A DNA stretch of 64,000 nucleotides from Symbiodinium sp. CCMP2592 (Eukaryota; Sar; Dinophyceae; Suessiales; Symbiodiniaceae): NCBI GenBank assembly GCA_905221615.1, contig CAJNDT010006010.1, positions 22,501-86,500 on the forward strand, written 5' to 3'. Each line of letters opens with the position of its first letter. Position 1 is the first letter of the stretch. Below are positions 34,361 through 44,449 of this stretch, one piece after another. Below the pieces are notes generated by a model that did no database searches, had not been told where the DNA came from, and saw nothing but the letters and a program-made list of their open reading frames with translations. A program made the position numbers and the translations under genes.

Positions 34361-34741
34361 CATGCATGGGAGGGTCGAGTGCACGCATGCATGCATGGAA
34401 CCGCCGATTGAGGAGCCGCTGTCGCCTCCCCCACCGCCCCCTAAACCAATCCTAAACCCTATGCATGCATGCTATAATCCCACTCATGATTCCAATCCGA
34501 AACCCTACGCATGCATGCTAGGGCACTCATGATTCCACGCATGCATGAACATGCATATAAAGGTTGAACAGGCTGCAGAAGAAAGCACGAGAGACTTCCG
34601 CTGGCCTTGCCGGAGTGCCGAACTTCGAGGTCCGCGGCTTTGTTGCATATCATGTTGGGCCTGCAATGCAGTCAATGCAATGCATTCCTGCACATGCTTG
34701 ACCTATAGAAGTTTTGCTCGAGCATACTATATCCCACCGCC

Positions 34742-35050
34742 ATGGCATCCACCAAGAAGATTGAAGACAATGACAAAGAGGAGGTGGATGACCTTGCAAA
34801 GCAGCTGCTCAAGCTCCAAGTGGGTGGGACGCCGGAACGGAGTGAGGCTGAGCAGTTAAAAGAGCTAGGCAATCTCCTGAACCGCCCGGTGCGAGAGCTG
34901 GCCGGCTGGTGGTCACTGTGCAAACAGACGGGCTACTGTTTGCACTGCTCGAGGTGTTACATTATTGAGTTCCTTTCTTTAAAGGAAATCGCCAAATTTG
35001 ATTCCTTGTGGCATGATGATTTTGAATGCCGCTGCGAGATGGATAATTAG
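34742..35050 (+). CDS. 102-aa cysteine-containing protein upstream of the transposase
   Basis: Clean ORF beginning MASTKKIEDNDKEEVDDLAK, with an acidic helix followed by LLKLQVGGTPERSEAEQLKE. The C-terminal part carries CLHCSRC and CRC, a possible zinc-binding arrangement, and ends ECRCEMDN. The ATG has a CCATGG context. It may be a separate small protein or the 5' end of the transposase gene through an unrecognised splice. Family not recognised. Confidence 0.5.
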   Translation: MASTKKIEDNDKEEVDDLAKQLLKLQVGGTPERSEAEQLKELGNLLNRPVRELAGWWSLCKQTGYCLHCSRCYIIEFLSLKEIAKFDSLWHDDFECRCEMDN

Positions 35051-35188
35051 CTGCACATACATGCACGGGATCCAATTATAAGCTGTGCAGGGAAAAAAGT
35101 TGCTGTGAGCGGGTGCAGTGTGAGTGTGAGCAGTGCGGATGCCTGCGAGGGGCGACTCCTGGTGTCTTATAAAGCTCGATCTTTGCAG

Positions 35189-38100
35189 GAGCAGCATGAG
35201 TTCATCAAAAAGTGGTTCAACTGGCTATCTGATTTCACGCGAAGGCCACGGCATGCATCATTTGTGCGGCCTACTTGAGTCCATATGGAACACAGGTTGG
35301 AAACAGATGAAAGCAATGGCAAGACCGCACGCTTCTTGCTGGACAAGGTCGAAAAGAACGCGAGCAAGTTTCAGGCACTTCCTAAATTAGGAAAGATCGG
35401 CACCTGATTCTTGACATGAATGAGGTTATGGACGATGCTATCAACAATGCAGCTGCTGTCGTCAGGAGTCACAAGAACCGTCACGTGCTGGAATGTTTTT
35501 TGCTTGAGTGTCTGGGTTTCCCAATCCGGTTTGACATGCATGTGCCTTGAGGGTCTATATAGTTTCTAGGAGCATGCATGTATATATCTACCAAAAATAT
35601 ATTTGCTGAGGGTTCGATCGGATTAAGGTGAGAAGAAGAAGCAAGAAGCTGCCTCCGCCTAGGGTACCACGCCAGAGTACTGAAGGGTGCAATAGCTGCA
35701 TGCATTTTGAAAATAAACCGAAGTAAAGTAAGTCGCCTCGGCATGCACATGCACTCTAGGATCTGGCCCGGGTTTTCACAAAGCATTGCTCGTGGCTCAT
35801 GAAACTGAGTTCCCGGCGAATGCATTTCGTTCCGTATAGTTCTGCACCGACAGCCTGTGTTAGGCTACGCGATCACAGGCTCCGAGTGGCACACGATTGA
35901 AAAAGCTCCGAGAACTGCCAGTGCCTTCATGCATGCATTTTGAGGTTGAGGGTTTAGGTTATATATGGTTCAGGGTTTAGGGGTCAAGGTGTAGGGATTA
36001 TAAGTTTGTGACATGAAGATGATCATGTAAGTAGTTTCTCCCGTTGCAGACGAAAGCCTCGGATAAGTGGTCATTGTGCCAAAATGCTATCGTGCCTGCA
36101 AGTTTCAAGCCAGGTCGCCAGCATGCATGAAGTATTATGCTATTGCTATACCCACGCAGGTCACGCCTTGGCATCTACGCGGCACGGCACCGCGATCTCC
36201 AAGCTCGTGACAGACTTCCTGGACATGCTCATGAAGGGCGAGGTATCGAAAATCATGCATGCTTTCTAAAGCTAAACCCCTCAACCCTCGATCATGCATG
36301 TTGAAAAGAACCCAGATCCCTCGATCATGCATGCCTTAAACTCTTAAACCCTCAACTTGCAACCCTCATGCATGAAGCATACATGTTAAACTCTTAAACC
36401 CTCAACTTTCAACCCTCATGCATGAAGCATACATACACGCATGCATGCTTCGAAACCAATCAACCGAAACTATATATATGAAATTCCCTCGACCCGCATG
36501 CATGCCTCGCCTGCATCATCGCAGTCGGAGCGCCGAAAGCCTGAACCCTAAAACCCAAACCCTATAACCCTAGAACCTTAAACCCTATATATATTATATA
36601 TCCTGAACCATAACATGCATGATCGAGGCAAGCATGACGCGGCTGGCTAAGAGCCTTCAGACCCTGAGCGAACTGCCTCGGTTCTTGGTGCCCCGGCGGG
36701 TGCTGCAGCTGGCTGATGCTTTCCACAATTCCCATGGATGGGGTCTGGAGCGGACCTTCAACCGCTGGTGCCTTAAGCTGCCTGCACGGGCATGCCTTCC
36801 GGAACCATACGAGTGCATGGATGCAGATCAACATTTTTATTATGTTCATGATACATGTGCTGATGCTTTCATGCATGGATCGAAGCATTCATTTCGCATC
36901 TGCAGGTTCCAGGTGCCGAGGGTCCGGGTGACATAGATGCATTGGCAATCTTGTGTTTTAAATTATAATCCTGCACGCATTGAATTTGCACGCATGCTTG
37001 AAAATTAGCATGCACGAACTGCAGGTGGGGAATGAGGAAGCAAAGCACAATGTCACCATCGGTGTGCTTCTTCCTCACGAAGTCTTCGCTCGCATGCACG
37101 ACTTCGGAGGGCATCTGTTCAGCGACTTCTTGACCGGAACTCCAGAGGTTGGATCTTGAAACTTAAACACGCATGCAATTGGCCAGCCTCGTAGCATATT
37201 ACATGCTACAGGATCTCGAGAAATTCTGGCAGCAGAATGCCGACCTTTCGGACGAAATTGCTGGAGCATGGGGCCCGCAGGCAAAGTTGTGGCCGCAGAT
37301 TATATGTCTTAAACTCGTATACCTGATAATTCAAAAAGGTCTCCTTCCGTAAGATCATGCCCTGGCGACTCTACGGCGACGGTGCCGAAGCCTGGAGCTG
37401 GAAGCCAAGAGCACTACACCGTCCTGCAAATATATACTTAGATATATATCTAATACAAATTTATGTGTGTGTGTATATATACCTCAGGCAATGGCAGCTT
37501 CGAGCTCATGAGTCTTGTCTCCGTCTGCACCAACAAGACGAGTACATTGGACACTCGCATTCCGTGCCATGGATTATATGCTTTGAAATCAATATGTGCA
37601 TATGCATATACTGCTGCTTGCAAGGATATGTATCCGCAATGCCATTAGCACAAGCGAGGCCGATCGTTAATTGCATGATCCATGGATCCATCCACAACGC
37701 TCTGTGCCAGGAGGTGCGAGACCAGATCCTGGAGATCATTGCATGGTCTTTCCGCTGCCTGGGTGGCACGCACGCATGCTAGTACACGCATCATATATCC
37801 CGCATGCCGTGCACGAAATGGCATGTCATGCATGCATGTATACAGGTCGTGGCCGCTGGCCTCGACGAGACCCTTTCGGTCAAGAGTGGCCAAAAGGATA
37901 TCGGAGAGACAAAGTTGGCCAGCCTTTGGCCGGAGAGTGGCGAGCTGTGATGGCTGGGCTTCAAGGCGACCAAGACTGGTTTCATAAGATATTTCGATTC
38001 CAACGAGACTGGCCACGCAAGAGACATGTGTGTTTTTTTTTTACCATTATATACATATATACATATATACTGACATATACCTCGCCCTTGTTTTTGTTGC

Positions 38101-39613
38101 TCAGGATCTTGGCACAGCACAAGGAAGGAGTGTTGCCAGTACTGTGCGGCAACGCAGATCATGGAGCCCGGTGGGAGCCACGACATGCTGTACACTGAGT
38201 TTGGTCGAAATGCCCGCCATCGTCGCACGCATCTCGCAGCATTATAATATATATGTGTATACACACGCACGATTGCCAAGTAGCACATGTTGATTGTCCA
38301 GGATCCTGCAGACACGGGCAGATTGGGAAGCTGTCCACTGTGCAACATGCATCACGCAATTGGTAGGATTTTCACCCAAGCGAGTCTTGCTTTGCAATTA
38401 TTGTATGACTATAAATTCGAGCCTGTGAGTTTTTAGGTATGTTTCAGCCATGGATCCTTGACATACTTCGATCTTGCAGGAGTTTACCCAGATATTCTGC
38501 ACATTCTGGACTTGCAAATATCTGTGGATTGTATTACTTCGGCCTTGCTGGACTTTTCCGACGCTGGCAAAGCACCAGGTCGTTCGCGAGATGCTAGACT
38601 GCGGGCAATTGGCTATGAGTACGCAGACTGGTGTCGGCAGGAAGGCACTCAAGCACGCATTTATTATGATTATAATATATATATATATAGCTGGTAGCAT
38701 GCATGTGTTCGCTAGATGGATATTCAGCCTGAGGAGTGCAGGATCGTGCCAATCCCAAGCTGTTCCTGTCAAAGACCTTGGGAGAAAGCAAGGATTATCC
38801 TCACGTTTCGCAGAAATATCTCAAGGCAGCTGCTTCTCGATACATGGTTTACTTTATGTACGACTTCTCGAGAAAAAAGGAGGATGAGGTTCGTGCCAGC
38901 CTTTTCGGAGCATTGAGCACCATGCTGACAGTGTTTGCTGAACACCCGTGTCCGGGCTAATCGTCTTTTTTTAATCATGCATGTGTTTGAAAGTTATAAA
39001 CGGTCAAGGGTCCAAGGATGCATGCACGTTAAGACGTTCAGGCGCTACTGGGACCACGATGCCGAGGATTGCGATGGCCACCCAGAGATCGTCCTTGAGC
39101 GGGCATATATGCAGTACAGATCCGTGTACGATGCCCTGGCCCGCGAAGCAATCGAGCAAGGGGTGTACAGGTATAACCTGCGACCCAAAATGCACCAACT
39201 GGAACACGTGCAGCCTAGGTTCGAGAACATCAGATTTTTTGTTGTTTGACTTGCACGCATATATGCACCGGTGGCATGCAAGATCTTCATGCATGCATGC
39301 ATGTCCGAATCCAAGGATCTTGGATTGGGTTCCTGAGGCCGGGAATCCCCGGTACTACAGTTGTTTCCTCGACGAGGATCTCATCGGCAAGGTCAAGCAA
39401 TTCGCCTTCACATGCATGCACATGCATACATGCAATTCGCACACAAGATTTCACGCATGATTTCACGCATATTCGCACACAAGATTTCACGCATGATTTC
39501 ACGATCTGAGGCGGATCGTCGAGCACTCGCATCCTCGCACCATGAGCTTGCGGGCCTTGCAGCATTACTGCCTGCTAGCCGCCCTCCGTTGGGTCGGAAC
39601 CGACATGTCGTGA
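35189..39613 (+). CDS. Intron-rich DDE-type transposase
   Basis: About eighteen short plus-strand exons separated by GCATGC/TATA-rich introns. Best pieces: about 35189-35270 (EQHEFIKKWFNWLSDFTRR), 35296-35380 (TARFLLDKVEKNASKFQAL), 36155-36245 (TAISKLVTDFLDMLMKGE), 37023-37148 (GVLLPHEVFARMHDFGGHLF), 37211-37280 (DLEKFWQQNADLSDEIAGAW), 37340-37405 (MPWRLYGDGAEAWSW), 37489-37570 (SLVSVCTNKTSTLDTR), 37680-37765 (VRDQILEIIAWSFRCL), 37845-38025 (GQPLAGEWRAVMAGLQGDQD), about 38104-38235 (CCQYCAATQ), 38473-38650 (GVYPDILHILDLQISVD), about 38735-38945, about 39035-39235 (RYNLRPKMHQLEHVQPRF), about 39325-39405 (CFLDEDLIGKVKQF) and 39512-39613 (HPRTMSLRALQHYCLLAALR, stop). Proposed catalytic residues: Asp in LYGDGA, Asp in PDILHILDL, Glu in LDEDLIGK. 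The architecture recalls EnSpm/CACTA-like transposases and a large dinoflagellate family known to me only from memory. Confidence 0.72.
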
Positions 39614-39919
39614 CTGCTGCGAGGAAAAGTCTGCAGCCGACGTACTGCTCTGTGAGTGTCGCATGCATATTTGCACGCATGTTCGCGGTTGGTCGCATAT
39701 CGGGCGGAATTTTTGCATCTCGCGAGTCGCTTTATCTGAAATTTCTAAGCCTGCTTGTCTTCAAATCCAGTTTTTCGTGTTTACTGTCAAAACAAATCCA
39801 ACCGACTTTATCTTTATTCGGTTTTCGTCACGTATTTCAACCAACTCGAAAAATCTGTTTATATATCGTCCAAAACCGAAAAATGCTCTATACGGTCGTT
39901 TGACGCAAAGAGCGCTTTA

Positions 39920-39942
39920 TGATGTCGACCGGCCTTTCTTGG
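39920..39942 (-). repeat. Right terminal inverted repeat of the giant transposon
   Basis: Complement reads CCAAGAAAGG, then CCGGTCGACATCA. CTCTATAC lies about 50 bp inside, mirroring TATAGAG near the left tip. Confidence 0.88.
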
Positions 39943-41003
39943 AGACCGCCTGTTGAGCCGCCTCGCGGCCTGTTGTTGTGCGCCTGGTCGCCTAAAGTGA
40001 CCACGTGCATGTCCTGCCAATGTCGCACTTCCGGGAGTCGCTTGAAAGTCAAGCGCTGAGGATCGCTTTTGACTTCGGTAATGAGCTGCTGGATCTCCTT
40101 TGCCAAGGCAAACTTGGGACCATTGGACAGGTCCGACATGATCAAATTGCACCTGGCACAGATCAGTGGCTGAGTCTGGACCGCCACCCATTGGAGAGCG
40201 CCTAGTGCCGCTCTGCATGACGAGACCTCCTTCTCAGTCAGGGGGCTATCCAAGACACGATTGGACTGGGACGCCAGGTCAAAGTCAGCAATAGCCTCGA
40301 TGTACTGATCCTGGTTCACCTCGATGAACATTCCATCGTCATGCGTGTGCCTCGTGATGATGTCGGTGCCCGCATGGCGGTAGCTGCCATGTTTGATGGT
40401 GCCCCATTGGTATGCCTTGTCGATCTGTTCACGAATGGCACACCACCTAGGGTTTTGGCGGTCACCGGCACGATTGAAGTCGTCAACGTGGCCTCCCATC
40501 ATTCCGATGGTACGCCACTGATCCCATTCATTCCTCGGCTTCTCCACTTTTTCGGACCAGATCCACATACATGGGTCCGACATGATCTTCACGGCTCCAA
40601 GTTTGGTGAAGGTACCATGGAGATCCTTCCACAGGCCTCTTGGTGCAGTCGCCGATCCATAGAAATCTTTAAGTACTCGAAGCAGCTGATCGTCCCGAAG
40701 TCCTAGGGCTTGACGTAGTTCAGCTACTCCCTCGGTCCAGATGCGCATCTCTTCCTTCGGAGCCGTCTGAAGGAAAGCAGTCGAGAGGTCGAGGCCCTCA
40801 ACCGCCCAGCCATTGTGGACTGCCATCTGATACGCTAGGTTCCTCGTGAGCACGGACTGCACCGGGGCACTTGAACTGAATCCTTCTCGTAGAAGATCTG
40901 GATGTTGATAGCCGAGTAGCACAATGCGGGCCTTGGCCTTCCGCATTCCCGTCACCTCGGTAGTTGTGGCAGGGTTCGTAGTGGCATCATGTAGTGTAGT
41001 GCT
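39943..41003 (-). CDS. Copia reverse transcriptase and start of RNase H
   Basis: Minus-strand frame continuing pol after a frame change at 40992-41001. Motifs in order: RIVLLGYQHPDL (copia RT entry), AVEGLDLSTAFLQT (first catalytic Asp), MMGGHVDDF (the VDD catalytic pair, in place of the usual YVDDL), SPLTEKEVSSCRAALGALQW (thumb/connection) and VVTLGDQAHNNRPRGGSTGG (start of RNase H with its first Asp). The copia frame is cut after STGGL by the 19.7-kb insert. Beyond that the frame runs only about 17 residues into transposon sequence (to a stop at 39888). Confidence 0.9.
40992..41001 (-). other. 5-bp tandem duplication breaking the pol frame
   Basis: TAGTG occurs twice in a row. Before it the polyprotein reads in the integrase frame, and after it in the reverse transcriptase frame. 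Counting one copy only, the two frames join. This accounts for the integrase-side frame ending near 40952. Confidence 0.8.
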
Positions 41004-43900
41004 TCTTTTCGTTCTTCCTCCGGTATCGGTTTCCATGTCAAAACCCATCTGCACTTCATGATGCGTCCACTGTTGTGCGCCTCTTGTTCCTCCTCGTAGT
41101 TGTGGCACATGCGCACCGCTTCCTGCTTGATGAAACTGCTCACCTCTTTGGTCTTGGCCCTTGTGAAGAGTTCCTTCTGCTGGGGCGTAAGACGATCCCA
41201 GCGAACTTCACAATCTCTCATCTTCCCGACCAAATACGCCGAAGGTGACCGTAGGAACTTCTTCATCTGACGCTGTGACATCAAATTCATGTCAAACTCC
41301 ATGATGTAGGCACACTCACTCTCCTGCAATGCTGTGTGGAGTGTCAGCTCCTCCTCAAACTCATCCACATCCACACGTGCTCTCTTGGACTCTGGAGAAG
41401 GAGTTGCCGTAGATGAAGTCGCACGTTTTTCACCACCAGTGTCACCTCCTTCTCGAAGCATCCGATCAAACTCCTCGTCATCCTCCATGCGAGTCTCATT
41501 GGGAGGAGGGGCTTCTGATGGAGGAAGAGACGGAGAGTACTCGTCGTAGTCGTTGACGGGTTCCGGAACGGGTTGTAGTACAGGAGGTGGCGCGGTTCGT
41601 AGTGGTGGCATCTGTTTGTACCGTAGGCGCTTGGATGGCATCCACGTCTCATAGTCTGGTGCTTGTGGTAGATCAGGATCAAAGTCCCCGGCCACATCTC
41701 CAGGAGGCTCTTGGTTGGAGAGGTCGGTGTACTCCTTGGTCGGGATAATGTCCTGGAGCGAGCGCCACTTTGAGGCATCCTCCTCGGTCTGTAGGTGATG
41801 CCATGCTCGCTCCTGTTCCGTCACCGGTCGCACGGAGTGTGCCGAACATCTGTAGAGCTTGCCGCCGATGACGACCCACACAATGTGCCTCAGATAGTCA
41901 TCCTCCGCTTGGTGAGGCACAGTCTCGTGTAGCACCACTCTCCCAGGACCAATCCAATGGTGACGGCCCGCTTTCTTAGATCCACCATCACGTCCACGAT
42001 GTAGTTCAAGAGGTAGGGCTCGCCGCCATACCTTGACCATCTCAGTGGGCTGAAAGGTCCGAAGGGGTTGTCGACGGATGGTGTTCTTAAGCTTCGACAA
42101 CACACGCTGTGCCCGCACTTCCTTTGCCCGCTGCTCCGCGTCATGTCGTAATGAAAGAAGACGACTGAACTCCGCAAAGGGTGCGTCGGCCTTGACCTGA
42201 GACATCGTGATCTCGTCCTCGTCCGTGAAGGTGAACTGCTTGCCGTAGGCCCACTGGTAGGAAGAGAACCCTTTCACAAAGGAAGTTTGGTTCAGAGCAC
42301 CTGTGGCCAAAGCAAGACAAGTCTCAGGCTGAAGGAAGGCATTGTGCAACTGGATTTTCTCCATGACCTCCTTCAAGTCTTGGACAACAGCTTCTGCAAC
42401 GCCATGGGCCCAGGCCTCAGCCTCAGCTGGCGGTGCGACCCAAATGTTCACACTCGAGCAAAAGTCCTGGAAGTGACGGGACTTGAAGGAGGTAGCGTTG
42501 TCTGGAATGAAGATCTCGGGTTTGGGCTTGTCACTGAGCCACCGTTTCGAGAAAGCTTCCACCACTTGTAGCCCGGTCTCATTCTTCATCTCAGAAATGG
42601 CACACCTGAAAAGGGGCTCGGCCACACGCAGCCGAGTGGCCGCATCCACGAACACAATGAACTTGAGCTTGCACTTGTGGGCCGCGCTTGTCCACTCCCC
42701 AACATCAGAAACCACTTGTTGCCAAGCTTGTGGTAGCGGTCGTGTCGAGAGTGGAGGCACTTGCTTGGAAGATATCCCACCGGGACACACCGAAGCACAG
42801 TGAGGACAATGAAGCTTCTGAGCGGCGTCGATCATCCACTTCGGCTTGCCCGCCTCCTTCACGATGCGGGCCAACTGACTGTTCGAGGGATGTCCCGCCG
42901 CATTGTGGAACCTCCGAAGCTTGCGCTCCCAGTTGGCCTTTTCTTCCTCAGATGGACCGTCCTGGTCTGGATCAGGAGGATCATCATCTCGATCAAGATC
43001 AACTCCATCCTCTTCTGGATTCTCACCATCGAGCTCGTCAGCCGCGTAGTTGTAGGCTTGCGTCGGAATTGCCAAATGCCGTAGAGGAAACAGATGGTCC
43101 GTCCAAGCCTTGGCCACAGAGCTCACAAAGCGCCAAGGATAGTCCAGGCGCCCCTTTTGGTCCATCACCTTGGCTGGAACATGAGCGTGATCTTGAACAC
43201 ACACCTTGGTCTTGAACATGGAGTGGAAGCGAGGGCACGTGGTTCGGATCATCCACCGCTTCTTGATGAAGGCGCCTTTGTCGCCGTCTCGAAGGCCGTA
43301 GCGGCATCCATCCATGCGACATACCAGCCAATCCTTGTTGGCCTTCCATATTTGCTTTTCCAGCACGGTCATCGCTTCCTCCTTCCAGCCCAGGCTCTCC
43401 GATGGCCATTCCCAAAAGATTTCCACCATCGAGTTCTGTGTGAGGATCCAGTCCACGAGGTCCACCAGGCGCCGCAGCATCGTGCGCTCGTGACGCCGAT
43501 GAGCTTCCAAGGACTGCCTCTCCTGCCAAGTTCCATGATTAAGGTGGCCCCATGGCTGCCACCGGTCGCTCCGAGGTGTGATCCAAACTCGCCGTGGGCG
43601 GTGCTGTTTATATAGTTCTCGGAGTTTGTCATAGGTCTCGCGCTTGTAGAGGTCATAGCCGTTGGCGTGATTCACCCGGTAGGCTCGCAGTCCTTCAGAT
43701 TGACAAGCCGTTGTAAGCAAAGAAGTCGGACTACATCCGATTTCCCACACACTGCAGTGGCCGGACTCAGCCAGGAAGTTCTGCATCTCATTCCTGTAGG
43801 TGCCCGCGAGGACGGTGAAGGCTGCCATGATGCATTGGGCCACCCGCTTTGGAACTGTCGCCTTCACTGCTGCTCTGGAGTGGCGGCCACCGCCCAGCTC
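40992..43900 (-). CDS. Copia pol: extra domain, integrase and connection to RT
   Basis: From about 43900 the minus-strand frame codes first for an unusual region (WEIGCSPTSLLTTACQSEGL, NGYDLY, RRVWITPRSDRWQPW) resembling a class I methyltransferase fold. Then comes an integrase: zinc motif H-x4-H and C-x2-C in FHNAAGHP and CPHC, and catalytic Asp in VVSDVGEW, Asp in FIPDNATSF and Glu in GVAEAVV. The last two are 36 residues apart, an exact D,D35E spacing. A basic chromo- or SH3-like tail follows (KAGRHHWIGPGRVVLHE). The C-terminal part leads into the reverse transcriptase entry (IMKCRWVLTWKPIP). The region upstream of about 43900 in this frame is not protein-like, because coding there is in another frame. 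Confidence 0.88.
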
Positions 43901-44442
43901 CCCATTGACGATGTCGGTGATGGCCTCCCGGGTGGTCCGTCCTCCATATCCACCAGGTTCGGATTCAGGAGCTCGTTCTCCACCGTCACCTTGTAGCCGC
44001 TCGTCGTCGTCGCCACCGGTGTCGATGTAGTAGCCGCCGGCTTTGGATGAGTCGCCACCGCCTTCTTCTTGTCGAACTTCTGAATCAACTGGTGGTAGCG
44101 GTTCTTGGCATACTCCATCTCGATCGCGACCTTCACCATCTCCTCGATGACCTGCACATCCCCAATGTCCGCATGTAGTTGTGACAAAGCGCGTCGCACG
44201 GTGACGAAGTTCTCCGTCTTGGTGTCGGATCCTGGCGCGCCTTCTCGAGGAGTGTAAGAAAGTCTGTACGAACAGACTGCGCAATGCTTCCATTGGCCGT
44301 ACTTGTTGTTGCCCACCGACACCTCGGGGTGGTACCCGTAGCAAGGCCATTGCGTCCGCAAGGCCCGGGGGTCGCGCGGGTCGGCTTCGACCAAGCGCTC
44401 CGGATCGAGAGCCGGCATTGCCGATGACTTCTTGGGCGCCAT
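43880..44442 (-). CDS. Copia pol: cysteine-containing linker region
   Basis: Frame reading MAPKKSSAMPALDPERLVEA, then NNKYGQWKHCAVCSYRLSYT and a helical stretch VQVIEEMVKVAIEMEYAKNR. It is the real coding frame between the protease region (frame change near 44450-44520) and the methyltransferase/integrase region (frame change near 43900). The WKHCAVCSYRLSYTP block resembles a conserved zinc-binding-like linker I associate with dinoflagellate copia elements (memory, unverified). An ATG opens it, so it could also be read as a separate small protein. Confidence 0.7.
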
Positions 44443-44449
44443 GGTTCAC

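Larger units (their letters stand above)
20200..39942 (+). mobile_element. Giant nested DNA transposon (19,743 bp) with 23-bp TIRs and cargo genes
   Basis: Seen: terminal inverted repeats 20200-20222 and 39920-39942 match at 20 of 23 positions, both outer ends read CCAAGAAAGG, and a 2-bp AG duplication flanks them. Excision in silico restores the interrupted copia RNase H frame with no lost or added codon. Both ends carry a TATAGAGC motif at about position 50 from the tip. All plausible genes run left to right, ending with a DDE-type transposase about 330 bp from the right tip. A 2-bp duplication, subterminal repeats and a multi-intron transposase fit EnSpm/CACTA best (family knowledge), but the tips are not CACTA. 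Cargo includes several lysine-rich, disordered proteins. The superfamily assignment is inference. Confidence 0.87.

Noticed and set aside
24661-36440. CRISPR-like array of short repeats
   Set aside because: Repeats are irregular GCATGC and CCCTAAA blocks without constant spacer length, in a eukaryotic transposon.
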